From NCBI GenBank assembly GCA_020091685.1, contig CM034606.1:22894695-22958694 (forward strand): a DNA stretch of 64,000 nucleotides. Direction: 5' to 3'. Position 1 is the first letter of the stretch. The number at the start of each line of letters is the position of its first letter. A program made the translations under genes and the position numbers. Below, one piece after another: positions 9,896 to 21,956 of this stretch. The notes beneath the pieces were generated by a model. The model saw only the letters and a program-made list of their open reading frames with translations. It was not told the origin of the DNA and did not search any database. The stretch is from Lutjanus erythropterus. Lineage: Eukaryota; Chordata; Actinopteri; Lutjaniformes; Lutjanidae.

Positions 9896-11589
9896 CTACA
9901 CTTGAAATTGCTTGCTTTGTCTGACCAACAGCCCAAACCACAAACCCAAAAGATAATCCATGTTACTGCATAACACAAGAAAAGCAGGAAATCTCAAATT
10001 TAAGAATTGGCAACCTGGGAAAAATAACTGAAGCAAGTGATTGATGATGATCATGATAGTTGCTGTGTAATTTTTTATTGCTTGTTGTTGGCACACCTAA
10101 AACTACACTCGCAGCTGCCAGTTGTCCCTGCGAGGACGCTGGTTGGTGTGGACACAAACAGATAGCTTGGAGCCTGGCGGATGGATTCTTGTGTGATCTT
10201 GCAAATCCAGCTGCTTTGCAAGGTAGACGAGGTATAATGAGTTTGAGAAACACTGGGTTAGACATTAAGATTTGGTAGAAGAAGACCACAGATGATGCTG
10301 GATGTATTTTAATGATGAAAAGCAGGCCCATAGTGCCTTAACTGTCTTGTGCCACCATAGGGTCAAGTGACTTTGGAGCATAAACTGGAAAATCCAGAAA
10401 ATGGGTTTGTCTGCCATCATCTGCAGTTATCCACTATTTAAAAGTTTTGCATGTTAAGCCCATTTAAATTTCAGTATTGTAACTGTGTTGTTTAATTTGA
10501 AAAAGGGTGGATATATGGAATTACAGTAACGTGTTACTCCCAATACTTTAAAGCAGTGACATTAATTTTTTCAGCTCTAAATTTATCCTCTTCATTAGTA
10601 GACTGGGGTGGCGAGTGATCAACAATCTTTACCTTTCATATCTCACTATTCTATATCATACCTACCAAGTCTCCCATTCTGTGTGTCTGAAAACTGCAAA
10701 CTGTGTGAAAAAGGATCACAGGTGAGGCCAGTAATCATATCACACAGAGCTGTAAATGGTTGCCCTGTAGTGCCTTGCATGTCTCATTCTCAAGCTTGAA
10801 ACCTGCATTTATGAACCTAAACACGTCTACTCTATTTTGAGGATAATATCACTAAACTCACCCACACAGCCACCCACAGACGGCGAAGCACTCGCTGGCT
10901 GAGATTACAGACAGGTAGACACTGACAACATGAAGAGGAAAATACAAAAGGACATACAGTAAAAGGACATCTAAAAAGCACAGGTCTCATAATCATGCCA
11001 AAGAACAGGCTGATATGAATATACCACTTTAACATATGCAGTGGAAAAAAAAAAGTAATTAAATGAGTCATCAGTCCATTGCATACTTTAATACAGCATA
11101 ACATTGTTTGGCCGAGTGACATGAATTCATTTCGGGGAGATTCAAAATCCTCCTCATATCCTAGATTCTCAGTTCATTTTGAATGCAGAGCACAGCCGGC
11201 CGGCTTTCTAATGTTAAGTGCCTGAAGCCTTGAATAATTAGTTTAAGAAGAGATGAGTGCCTTTGCTCTTTTAAGGATGGCTTCACAGTTTTTCTTTGTA
11301 GGCTGTTTTTTGGGGGTGGTCTTTCTCAATGTTCTGTCAGAGATTTTGACATTTGGTGACATGGAAATGAGTTTTATCTCGCTGCTGTCTGTCTGTGTGG
11401 GTCAGTCTGAGACTCTGTGGAGCATGAGTCCTCCAGGTCTACTTCATGGCTAGTTGAATTCATTATTCTTTTTAAGATGAGGAAATATGACAGAACAAAA
11501 TGAAGTGAGGATGTTTCATTTTAGTTTTTCGATAAGAAAGGTGGTGAAAGGAAATCTGTCTGGTCTGTGGGACGACTGGGCAGCACTAG
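9896..11589. other. Unique sequence, nothing firmly recognised
   Basis: A short block at 11195-11240 around CAGCCGGCCGGCTTTC and AATAATTAGTTTAAG could be a conserved non-coding segment, but I have no support beyond its appearance. Confidence 0.25.
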
Positions 11590-11840
11590 TTTTCTATGTG
11601 CTGTGGAGATGGAAATGTTTTTGTTATTATCACATCAGCGATTGCATTGATTCCTAGAAATCTCCTAATTTTCCCTTTAAAGCCACTATGATGTTGACAT
11701 GATTTTGAGTAAAATATCTTGACAACTATTGGCTGGATTGCCAAGTGATGTGGTACAAATACAAATGTATTGTAGTAACTTTGGCAATCCACTGACTTTT
11801 CATGAAGCGCCATCTTCAGGTCAGAATCTGAAAGAGGAAA
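11590..11840 (+). repeat. Teleost 'GGATTGCCATGAAATTTGG' repeat, diverged copy
   Basis: It carries AAAATATCTTGACAACTATTG, then a GGATTGCCAAGTGATGTGGTAC block and CTGACTTTTCATGAAGCGCC. This is the usual block order of a dispersed repeat seen again at 20025-20262 and 41890-42170. Confidence 0.55.
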
Positions 11841-12559
11841 TAGACAGCATGTTTTTTGAGCTGCTAACTAAATTATATTAATGTACTGTGATGTATATAT
11901 ATATTTTTAATTTTCCCCCGCTCCCCTTATCATTTAGTTCTAAACTTAACAAAACATCTTGTACCAGACAGTGGTGTCAAAATGAAAAAAAAAATATCTG
12001 GGAAAAACAACTTAAATAATTAAATAAAAATAAATGATACATTGCAATTTAAATTAAACTGTAATATCATTACCATTACAATCAGAAAGGCCCCCCAGCT
12101 CTGCCCTACAGGGTGCAGAGGTCTATTGTGCGAGAGGAAAAATGAGTAGAGCCATTAAATAAAAAAAAAAAAAGATAATATCAGGAAAAAAAATCTGCCT
12201 CTTAGGGTAAGGTACCTTAATTATGTCCTTTGGACAATTGGCCAAATGATGTGAATACATGGCCCATGTATTCAGGGATCCATTTGAGTGAGGAAATGTC
12301 CACATACTGTGTGTGACTACATGACACCTGTAAATAAGATGATTTTTCTTTTTCCATCACATTTCACCAGGTTTTTATTTTAAATGCTTGTTCATATTTC
12401 AGTGACAATGAAAATAAGATTTATCCTTCAGAATTATTGTTTAGCCAATAAAATGTCAGGAAGTTGTGATAAAAATCATCCTCTCAGGTTTCCAGCACCA
12501 ATTTTTCAAATTGCACTCCCAAAAGCCAAAGGTATTCAATTCTCTGTGTTAGAACAGAC
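11841..12559. other. AT-rich sequence with short A and AT runs
   Basis: An (AT)n tract near 11891-11902, A-runs at 11982-11991 and 12162-12172, and otherwise unique sequence. No gene is seen. Confidence 0.3.
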
Positions 12560-12690
12560 AAAAGCAGCAAGTTGTCACATTTGAGCAGCTAGAACACATG
12601 AATGTTCCCGCTTTTTCCTGATAAGTGACTTGAAGAACATCTGTTGTGACTGTCTACTGACTCATCGATTAAAGCACTAATTGTTCAAGA
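12560..12690 (+). mobile_element. Degraded internal/right part of the AGGGCTGCAACT family
   Basis: A CACATTTGAGCAGCTAGAAC block, then GTGACTTGAAGAACATC and TCATCGATTAAAGCAC, follow the order of the right half of the family. Termini are lost. Confidence 0.35.
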
Positions 12691-13931
12691 ACAAATCTTA
12701 GAAGAATAAATTGTGAAGTGCTTTTCTGGGCCTAATGGGAGTGTTATTAATAAAAACGAAAGATTTTAATCTTTTGCCAGCACTTTCAATCATTAAAATT
12801 GGCCTTGAGCATATTTTCACTGGCCAGCAGGCATAACATGAAAAGAACAGTATGGAGCAATTTTGAATTATTGAAATCTGTGACATCAATTTATTTCAGT
12901 AAAAGAGAGTAAAAACTTTTGTATTACAGTGAACATTTCCAGCAATAATGTCAGAGAAAAACGGTTGGTATGTTTCCATTCATTGATTTTTCTCGATATA
13001 CCATATATCAGCCCTGACAGGGGGTGTCAGCAGCCTACTTGACTGTCTGCATCACTGACACAGATTAGGTGTTGCTGTCAAAGGTATAGAGTGTACGTTT
13101 GTTGAATCTGTTGGCACCTTAAAAAAAATACATCATATTGATCCTCCTCACTGAGGAGATGCTTTAAAACTGCACAGACTGTAGATCAATCAGGTTTATC
13201 ACAAAAAAACATTCCTTTTTCATAAAAGGCTTTTTGCTTTTGCTTCTAATTTGAAGTAGATCTCTCCAGTCTAATTAGTCACCGGAGGCGTACTCAGTCA
13301 ATTTCAGATCAGATGGTAAAATACTGGCTGATCACAGGCTGAAGGACAAAACTGCAAAGTTTGCTTCTGGGTTAGTGTCCCAGCTCACCCCCCGGCTATA
13401 ACTAAACCTTGACCTTGTGTTTCCTCTGTTGGTAAACCTCCCACACTGCTGATACACACTGGTTGACCCCTTTGAACTGAGATAGAAGTACAAGTGAGGA
13501 TGCATTATGTATGTGTGCAGGGTCAGAGACAAAGTCCCCAGATGTGGAGATATCATGAGTCATGATTCATGCAGTAAGGTGGAAACGGATCAAGCTCGGT
13601 CCCTCAGTGTTTAACCCATCAAACAAGACAAATATCTCTACTAATCTCTTGGCACCTCCAGATTCGATTCCCATTCTGACAGCTAAGATGCAATTATAAA
13701 ATATCCTCACTGAAACTCAAGAAGTAGTCTAGTTTAGAATGTAAACACAACATCCATTCCTCTTCCTAAACATTGGTTAGATGTCCTGTCCATTGTTGAA
13801 ATCCTTTTGAGTGAAATACAGCATCACTTAAGACTATTTAGCTACTAGCTTATGGAATTCTATTGCAGCTAGAGTCATGTAGAGAGCTGCTGTAATGTTA
13901 ACGTGCAGTTTGGTGATGCATATGTAACATC
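12691..13931. other. Unique sequence; possible conserved blocks
   Basis: AT-rich motif clusters near 12730-12830 (TTATTAATAAAAACG, CAATCATTAAAATTGG) and 13270-13300 (CTAATTAGTCACCGGAGG) could be non-coding conserved sequence. No exon is supported. Confidence 0.25.
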
Positions 13932-13950
13932 GGCATCAGAGGGCGCCTAT
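13932..13950 (+). promoter_or_regulatory. CTCF-like core motif
   Basis: GGCATCAGAGGGCGCCTAT resembles the CTCF core (CA..AG(A/G)GGGC(G/A)). It is a single motif with no other support. Confidence 0.25.
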
Positions 13951-15694
13951 TTCAAACGACAGTTTAAGTGTTTGGGCACCATAATCTCTGCTCGGGTCCG
14001 GTCTGGTCAGATCAGTACAATCAGTCTTGTTATATTTCACCAACCAGTTCATTCAGCTGTAAAGAATGTGCAGCCCGGTCTTACAGAATTGTTACAGATC
14101 ATCATAATGTCAAGAACTGGGTTTTAAATTTCCCATTATTGACTTTATAGCATCAATTCATAATCTAAGAGAATCTTGATGCATGTTTTTTTTTCCTCTA
14201 TCCCCAGTGTTTGACATATTCTGTCCTGTCATGTTATGACATTTTTGTCACTAAATGTTGTATATGGTTTATTCGTGTTTAGACAGAATAAAGTTTGCCT
14301 TTTATTTCACAGCAGAAATATTTAACCTCCACTCATGTGGATGCAACATGATGATGATCAACAGGAAATGAAAAGACAGCAATGTTTTCAATCCACTTGA
14401 GAGCCAACCGGATGAAAACAAAAACATCTAACTTAAATGCAACAATATAAACAAAACAGAATATGAAATTAAATTGCTGCTGCATTTCAAATGTCCTTGG
14501 ATGCACCTTGTGTTTCAAAATGGGAGGGAAGCAGTGGCAAACCACAAGGAGCCACATACTTTGTTATATCTCTGAGGAAATTGGATCATGGTGCCTCATT
14601 CATGTCGAGTTTCATGAGTTTTGTCCATGTTACTCCCTTTATAATGTCTCTCTTAAAGGAGAAAAGCTGTTTATGAGAGATTAACCGGCCCTCGATTCTT
14701 TTACATCCGCATTACTCCGAGGAGATAAATCCGACCTTGAAACTTTGGATAAAGCAAGACACGTCTTCAAACACTTTACTTTTTCTGCATGTAATGTCCT
14801 TTTAGGACGTTCCCTCTCTGTCTTTCTCACTTCACCTGCCCCAGCTCAGTTGGAGGGATCGGGAGGAGATTCATGTCCCAGGGAGAGTATTTGTCAGTAA
14901 CGGATCAGCCGGTGCTGCTGCGGTGGCAGGTATCTCCATCACCTCCGTGGTGCCTTTCCTCCCCTGCATGGATCAACTCCCTGTGTCTGGCTAAGTGGGG
15001 TCCGGAAACACATCTGTTGTCTGAGAGACCCTCTAACAACTGGGGACCTGGTGGAGATTCATACTTAAAGCTCTGTGGAGGCTTTGGCCTGTAGCTCAGA
15101 TTGAGTGTCGGTGCTTTGTCTCCAGCTTCGAGGCTCACGGAGGAGCATCTGCCCAGACAGGGGGGGTATTTTAAAAAAAAAAAAAAAAAGCTCAGACATC
15201 GGAGACCTTTGTGTGTTACGCACAGAAATTGTGTGATACACACCCTCCCTCCCTGTCTGCTGAGCGCTAGATGTCATTGCACAGTCCTCTTCTGTCTCAG
15301 ATCACATAATAGACTTGTCCAATATTCAGAGACAAAGTCGTGTCAGCCCCAGCACACACTAACACACTCCGACACTGACTCTAGCGCTCCTATATTCTCC
15401 TGAGTGAGACCAGGAAACAAGGTGTTGTGTGATGGACAGACACAATCACAGAGTGTTTTCTTGCCAGTACACATCTGTCAGGAGCCTTTCCATTTTTCAG
15501 ATGCATCAGTATACTGTTTGACAGGGAATGTGATACAGATTCTCAGGGTACCGAGGAAGAATAGCTTTGCTGGGAAAGTATATTATCTTTTTGTTTTATT
15601 GGCAAAGTGCTGATGCCTTGCATGCCTGTCAGCTGAAAGTATTTGATTAACAAAATATCTCACAGAACCTTATTATTTTTATGTCATGTATATT
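13951..15694. other. Unique sequence; GC-richer island at 14800-15260
   Basis: The 14800-15260 part is GC-richer and non-repetitive, with overlapping open frames on both strands but no recognised protein or clear splice frame. It is followed by an A-run at 15173-15189. It could hold an exon or regulatory block, but this cannot be decided from sequence alone. Confidence 0.3.
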
Positions 15695-15800
15695 AAGGGT
15701 GGGGTGAAAAAATCAATACAGCATAATATAGTGACATTTTGTGTGGCAATATTGTATCGATACATGGACGCCAAGTATTGATCATTTATTATGTTAGTGA
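15695..15800 (+). mobile_element. Fragment of a teleost miniature element (GGGTGGGGTGAAAAAATC end)
   Basis: It starts AGGGTGGGGTGAAAAAATCA and continues with a GTGTGGCAATATTGTATCGA block and ACATGGACGCCAAGTATTGA, all recalled as the left end of a common fish miniature DNA element. The right terminus was not found. Confidence 0.5.
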
Positions 15801-16253
15801 ACTGAGCATTAATAACCGCACTGCTGAGAACAGTCAACTCTGATATCATTTTCTCACCTTTCAATTAATTTAAGTATCATGACCACGCGTGACATAAGGG
15901 TCTGTAAGCAGTCAATGTATCAACACCATGTTGACTTCCAACGACAAGCAAAACACAGCTGCAGTGAAGAAATTCACAAGCCATCTCACTTACCATTGCC
16001 GGTGGGCACAAACCTTTAACATGTTTAATTTTTTTTTTTTTAATCAATGCTCTTGGTCACCTTTTTCTGTCTGTGGGATTTACAATATTTAACCAATGAA
16101 AAGAATTAAAAAGAGCTGCTAATTCTGACTAGGCAGCATTCAGTTACTGTTTTTTTTTTAATTTCCTGAAAATTAACAGTTTTGGACAAACAAGCCTGAC
16201 AAAGATGACACAGTTACCAACATCCCACCATGTTTTGAACAAACATCAAACAA

Positions 16254-16333
16254 ACACTAACAAAAAGTATAATTTGCATTTTGGAACATAAAATATCCAA
16301 CTTAACAAACTTTTGGTTACTTTTTGTTAGTGT
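16254..16333. repeat. 16-bp inverted repeat flanking a 48-bp spacer
   Basis: The left arm ACACTAACAAAAAGTA (16254-16269) is the exact reverse complement of TACTTTTTGTTAGTGT (16318-16333). It lies about 50 bp upstream of the Tc1-like element and may be a separate tiny foldback element. Confidence 0.85.
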
Positions 16334-16386
16334 AATGTTTCCACTGTGTGTAATGCATCATGGTGGGCTTGTGTGGTGTAAAGATA

Positions 16387-17725
16387 CAACAACAGCTCCA
16401 AAGAAGTTGTGATGTTGTCTAAAACGTAAATAAAAAAGATAATGCAATGGTTTACAAATCCTTGTATTTAATTTGATACAGTACAAAGACAAAAATATAT
16501 ATGTAAATATACACTGAATTTGATGTCTGGAACACAATCCAAAAAGGTTGGGACAGGGGTAACAAAAGACTGGGAAAGTTATGAAATGCACAAAGCATAC
16601 CTGTAAGTAACAAGTAAACAGGTTGATTGGGAACAGGTGATCATGATTGGATTTAAAAGGGTCATCATCTAAGGCTCAACCATTCGCAAGCAAGCATGGG
16701 GCGAGGTTCAGCACTTTGTGAAAAACTGTGTGGGCAAATAGTCCAGCAGTTTCAGAACACACAATTGTAAAGAATTTAGGCATTTCACCACCTACAATCC
16801 ATAATATCATTAAAAGATTCAGAGAATCTGGAGAAATCTCTCCAAGTACGGGGCAAGGCCGAAACCCATCATTGAATGCCTGTGATCTTAAATCCCTCAG
16901 GCAGTACTGCATTAAAAACCATGATTCTATAAAAGATATTACTACATGGGCTCAGTTTGAAAAACCCTTGCCGGTAAACACAGTTTCTTGCTGCATCTAC
17001 AAATGCAAGTTAAGACTCTACCAAAGTGAAAGACATACATCCACAACATGCAGAAACTGATTTCTCTGGGCCCGAGCTCATCTGAGATGGACTGATAAAA
17101 AATGTGAAAAGTGTGCAGCGGTCTGACAAGTCCACGTTTCAGATTGTTTTTTGGAAATCATGGGTGTTGTGTCCTCTGAGCTAAAGTGGGAAAGGACCAT
17201 CTATTGATTGTTACCAGCAGAAAGTACAAAAGCCAACATCTGCAATGTATAATTGTGTGTTAGTGCCCATGGCACGTAAAACTTGCATATTTGTGAGGAC
17301 CCCATTAATTCTGAATGGTACACACAGGTTTTAGAGCAACATATGCTGGCATCCAAACAATTGTCTTGTTGTAAGAGACGTCCCTGATTATTTCAGCGAG
17401 ACAATGCTAGATTGGCCTGTGTGCAGTCCAGGCCCGTCTCCAACTGAAAATGTGTGGACCGCTGGACTGTTGAGCACCTGAAATTATATGTTAAGGAAGA
17501 TTGAGACAGAATTTCGCTTTCAAAAGTTCTTCAGTTCCCTCATTGCCCAAACATTTACTGAGTGTTGTCAAAAGATAAGGTGACATATCAGTGGTAAACA
17601 TGCCCCTGTTACAACTTTTTGGAACATGTTGCAGGCATCAAATTGAGTATGAGTGTATATTTAAAAAAAAAAAAAGTTTGTCAGGTAGAATTAAATAAAT
17701 TAAATATGCTTGCCTTTGTTTGTTC
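16387..17725 (+). mobile_element. Decayed Tc1/mariner-type transposon
   Basis: The left end includes AAAACGTAAATAAAAAAGAT, AATGCAATGGTTTACAAATC and AAAAAGGTTGGGACAGGGG, and the right end includes GTAAACATGCCCCTGTTAC and TTTTTGGAACATGTTGCAGG. These match the ends of a common fish Tc1-like family. A solo end of the same family lies at 54911-54985. The terminal inverted repeats are imperfect, and the extreme right end after about 17725 is lost or unrecognisable. Confidence 0.8.
16696..17570 (+). pseudogene. Tc1-like transposase remnant (DDE superfamily), inactivated
   Basis: The frame opens MGRGSALCEKLCGQIVQQ at 16696, shifts, then reads through a helix-turn-helix-like segment (VSEHTIVKNLGISPPTIHN, IIKRFRESGEISP) until a TGA at 17058-17060. 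Reading continues across that stop as RAHLRWTDKK, then after another shift SDKSTFQIVFWKS. Near 17412-17458 it reads WPVCSPGPSPTENVW, the Tc1 signature around the last catalytic acidic residue: the Glu is kept, but the usual SPDLNP is changed. At least two frameshifts and two in-frame stops rule out activity. Known family role: cut-and-paste transposition in the nucleus with TA target duplication. Confidence 0.8.
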
Positions 17726-19729
17726 ACCAAATGGCAGACTAATTATTTTCTATGGTCTCGGAGAGCAAATGAGAGTAATAAGTCATAAAAGTAAACTATT
17801 TGTGGTGGAGTGTGGAGGATGAATTGGCCGTAGATGACTGCTTTTACTTCTCTGGGTTGCAGTATCTGTGTCACATTTGACATTTGCTAATACATCAACA
17901 CCTGTATTAAAAACTTCATGAGTTGCAGACATGGAAGAGTAGATAATGAAAAGGGAGATACAAAAACAGATTGGTGAAAATCAAACGGTTCTGAAGATCA
18001 AACGATTTTCACAGAGAGAGAGAACTCCTGAAAAGGAACAGGGTTAATCTTCATCAAAGCTACGCTCATTACCTGGCAGGTGCAAACATTTAGCACCTAA
18101 CTGCAACCCTGTAATGTGCGGGATTGGTCAGTAATCTACCAGGGCCAAACAGATCAATGTGAGCCATTCCAAACATGCTAAACTGGGCTTTGGCTGTAAT
18201 GAAACTCTGCCTCCCTGGAGGCCAACACATAACGCAGTGAGATGGAGAGGGAGCAAATGACTCCCTGCATGAGCCAGCAAAGAAAATAACTCTCACTTCA
18301 ATAGCCTGAATAAGTGGAACACAGAGATTCTAAGAGTTCATACATCCTTGAACAAAGACTTTATGAATATATTTCTTCAGGCATGGAAAAAGTGAAACTG
18401 TCTTTTAAAAGGAGATAGACCTTGTCTGGCCCTCATCCATTGATCTCTAAGAGTCTGCTACTGCTCGTGGTTGTCTATATTCTGAAAAATTAGCTAAAAT
18501 TGTGGCAGTGAACCTAGCGTGAGTGCTATTAATGCTTTAACAATAATTAGAAAATTATGACATATGATGCAATATATTGACGAAGTTAAATATCTCATGT
18601 TAAAATCAATGAGTTTAGTTGTTTTTCAAGATTGATTTGTGTGTTTTGAAGCTGCTCAGGCCAGACAGACAGTGACATTCGTACGAGAGGTTTTCTGAGG
18701 CCAGGTTTCAGTTGAAGGCAGCACCAACAACAAAAAGAAAAAATCTTTTTTTACTGAGAATACGAATGATAAAAAAGACCCAGGCCACCTCTGTGGTCCA
18801 AGGCAAGACACAGTGGTTTATTTCTCCTGTTTTGTGCTCAAGTGAAAGAATTATTATTTCTCATGGATAAGTTATAGAAAAGTCGTACATCACATTCAGA
18901 TATCAGTTATTCTGAACTCAGAGAACCTCACGGCTTGAAGGCCTAGCCTTAGAGGACAGCTGGACGTCCGCTGCCGTGTCAGTCAGACATCACAAACACC
19001 ACAGTAGATGTAGTCACTTGTCAGATGAATGCAAATGGTCTATAACAGTTTGTGAACTTCAGAGTATCGGCGTATTCCTGGCTTTTCAATGAATGCCAAA
19101 TTTAGAATTCAACTCAGGGTACAAAAAGCTGAAATTGGTTCCAGGGGAAATAGGTGTAATTTCTAATATTCCGTTGCTCTCCCTAGATTTTTCACCCCAG
19201 ACAGCCTATTTAGGGTTTGTGTCAGACTTTCTCAGTTGTCACACTGGCCTTGGCCTACCACATTTTTGTCAATTACCCAGCAATGTTCTAGGACACATTG
19301 GAAAGGTTGAGGTGGGGCCTTTTTGGCAAAAGCGGCGTCCACTGATGTAGACTGACGCGTGGCGTAAAGTGCCCTCACAGAAATGGCACAGAGGTAGAAA
19401 AGTGTCAACTCCATCAGGCAGCGGAGGAAATCCCTATCAAGTCTGTTTAAGACATCTCAACATCTTGCTCGTCTGCATGTCAAGTGACAGCGAAGTCACT
19501 CAGCCATAGTGACTCGTTGATACGACCTCCACCGCATGGGTCAAAATGACTCAGCACCTGTGTCTCTCCATTTCACTCTCCTCCTTTATTTTCTGTCTTT
19601 CTTTCTGTCTGTCATTCCCTCTTTTTCACACTGTGAAGTGATGTAAACTGCAAGCCTAGTAATGCAGCAGTTTTAGCTGTGGAAGAGCTTGAGATCAACT
19701 AAATGTCACTTGTGGTCACATGCAGAGGG
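17726..19729. other. Unique sequence, nothing firmly recognised
   Basis: A stretch at 19030-19430 is less AT-rich and non-repetitive and could be conserved non-coding sequence. No exon with both splice sites and a recognisable product was found. Confidence 0.25.
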
Positions 19730-19974
19730 GAAGCGATTAGTCGACAAGTCAGTTGGGCTAGTTCCTCAACAGACTGATCTGCTACCATGTTGATTATTGA
19801 TTAATGGTTTAAGTTATTTTTCAAGCAAAAATGTTGAACATTCTCTGGCTCCAGATTCTTTTAATGTGAAGATTTCCCAGTTTTTTTGGAAGGCCCCATA
19901 TTTAATTAAATCTTCAGATTCGTCAGATTAATCGTCAGTGAAAATAATTAATTACTTGTTAGTTGCAGCCCTAA
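19730..19974 (-). mobile_element. AGGGCTGCAACT hAT-type miniature element, minus orientation
   Basis: It ends GTTAGTTGCAGCCCTA at 19974. Internal blocks CATTCTCTGGCTCCAGATTC and TTAATGTGAAGATTT are reverse complements of those in the plus-oriented copies at 23644-24361. Confidence 0.7.
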
Positions 19975-20024
19975 GAATATGCGGTGTGTGTTCATTAGAG
20001 ATTTCATTGCAGAGTTTTAGCCAT

Positions 20025-20262
20025 GCTTGCAGCGTGGCTCTACAGATGGCAATGTTGGTCAGTGCGCCGCTTTGGTTCAGACTAAAATATCCCAAAAATA
20101 TTGAATAAATTGCCATGAAATTTGGCACACTAATTGTCTCTGCAGGACGAATTCTTCTGTCTTTGGTGATCCCCTGACTTTTCCTCGAGCGCATTCTCTT
20201 GGATGGATTGCCATGAATTTTGGTGCAGATATTCATGTCCTCCTTAGGACTGTTTGTAAGCA
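20025..20262 (+). repeat. Teleost 'GGATTGCCATGAAATTTGG' repeat, well-preserved copy
   Basis: ATTGCCATGAAATTTGGCAC, CTTTGGTGATCCCCTGACTT and a second GGATTGCCATGAATTTTGGT occur in order. The two internal GGATTGCCATG blocks show that the family is built of tandem related units. Other copies: 11590-11840 and 41890-42170. Confidence 0.7.
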
Positions 20263-21388
20263 TGTTTGTGATCTCTCAAAGTTTAATCCACTGCCAGAAT
20301 TTTAATTAGTCAAGTACTTTTGTACTTTTCTGACTGAATACCTGCACCTTGAATGTGCTGAATGTTAAAAATTGTGGAAAAAAGTGAAAAGTGTTATTTT
20401 GTGCAGCTTTTTCTCATATTGCTCCTTTTTAAGTGTCATTTTCAGAGCACATTTTCAACTACTGCCGACAACACTGATCCCTGAAGCACCTCGTATATAC
20501 TGTATATGTTCATTTATGTGTGATCATGCTTGTGTATAGACTAGTGGTCTGGACTTGTTTCTAGTTTCTGTAGACTGTATAACTCAGTGTATAATTTTCT
20601 AATTAATTTTGATAACATAACAGAAAAATTAAACCCTTGCAGTGCAAATTATTATTTGTGTTGCTCTTACATGCATCACTGGATATGATTTAGGAGCAGT
20701 ATGAGTTCAAGTGACTTATGGCACAATGCATAGAGCCTCAACCAAAATGGAAACAGAACTCACATTGTTTGTACAGTATGTAAACAGAAATACAGACAAG
20801 CCCAGATGTTTTACAGTCCCACAGCACCTGTGCAATGTTTCATATTTCTATATTTGGATATACTGATAATAACCCAGCATTACTGTCAAAGATAGTTATG
20901 TAAGTGATTTCTTAATGGAGGAGGAATCTGTCAGTTTCCTAATGCCACCTACACACTGTATGACTTTCAAAGTTGTTGCTGCACTGATTGGGGGTGTAAA
21001 TCATCACTTTCATACAACATTATATCGATTCTTTGGACAGCAGTACCATATTTGCCAATATCACAAAGTCTGCAATGACGTCTGCAGTCAATATCAGATG
21101 CTATCATTTAACACATTCAGTTACATTTATGCCAACTCTCAAAAAACAACCAAATTATGATTTAACAATTTTACAGCTGAACTCTTTGAGACATTTATGA
21201 CAAACATGCCATGTGATTTTCAAAATAAAGGTGTATCTTAAAGACGGCGATAGAAATGATAGATTGCACTGAAAATGGTGTGTCTCACTCCTGTTGTGGA
21301 TTGCACATTACATAAATGAGTTTAAATGATCGGCAATAGGAGGTTACACATTACAAGACATTAATCCTGACAAGGGACCTGCCCCTGG
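20263..21388. other. Unique AT-rich sequence, nothing recognised
   Basis: No exon or repeat could be supported. Confidence 0.3.
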
Positions 21389-21561
21389 TAGGGATGGGTA
21401 CTGAAACCCAGTATTAACTGGGCCTTGGGGCTAGACTGGAGTATTGATAAACTCCAACATCATCGGCCCTTTTATCTGTACTTAAGGTTTTAATGATAAT
21501 GCTATAGTAGCAGCCTCTCCCCCTTACTCTCTGCATCATTTTCTCCAAACTCACACACAAA

Positions 21562-21596
<35 letters not shown>

Positions 21597-21948
21597 CATC
21601 TTAAAATTTTTCAGATTGTTGTAACCCGGCCGAGACAAAGCAGCCCCTCCTCCTCTGAGTATATAGAGGAACCATCGCATTTTCTTAATATGATTTAAGT
21701 TAATAACAATTTAGAATTATTACCGGAGAAATATTAAGTAAGCATATAGTGACATTACTGTTGCTGCTCTACAACATTTATTTAAAATAATTCTAATTCC
21801 GCTCTGAATTAATTCTGTAGAAAATGAGACTTTTAAAGAAGCAATTATTTAGTAATGAAAAAGAACTGTTAAGATAACTGTTAAAGCAGCAGATCGATGA
21901 CCAATAAGAGTAGTGGTATCAATAAAATCCTAGTCATACCTGTCCCTA
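21389..21948. mobile_element. Possible miniature element with TAGGGATGGGTAC termini
   Basis: The left end TAGGGATGGGTACTGAAACC (21389-21408) is the known start of a fish miniature DNA element, and CATACCTGTCCCTA at 21935-21948 is its approximate inverted partner (about 12 of 14). Flanking 8-mers do not match well, so the pairing is uncertain. A CA microsatellite lies inside. Confidence 0.5.
21566..21595. repeat. (CA)15 microsatellite
   Basis: An uninterrupted CA tract directly visible in the sequence. Confidence 0.95.
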
Positions 21949-21956
21949 CTGTCTGG

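Noticed and set aside
13660..13690. GATTCGATTCCCAT resembling a tRNA T-arm
   Set aside because: No cloverleaf, acceptor stem or internal A box could be found around it.
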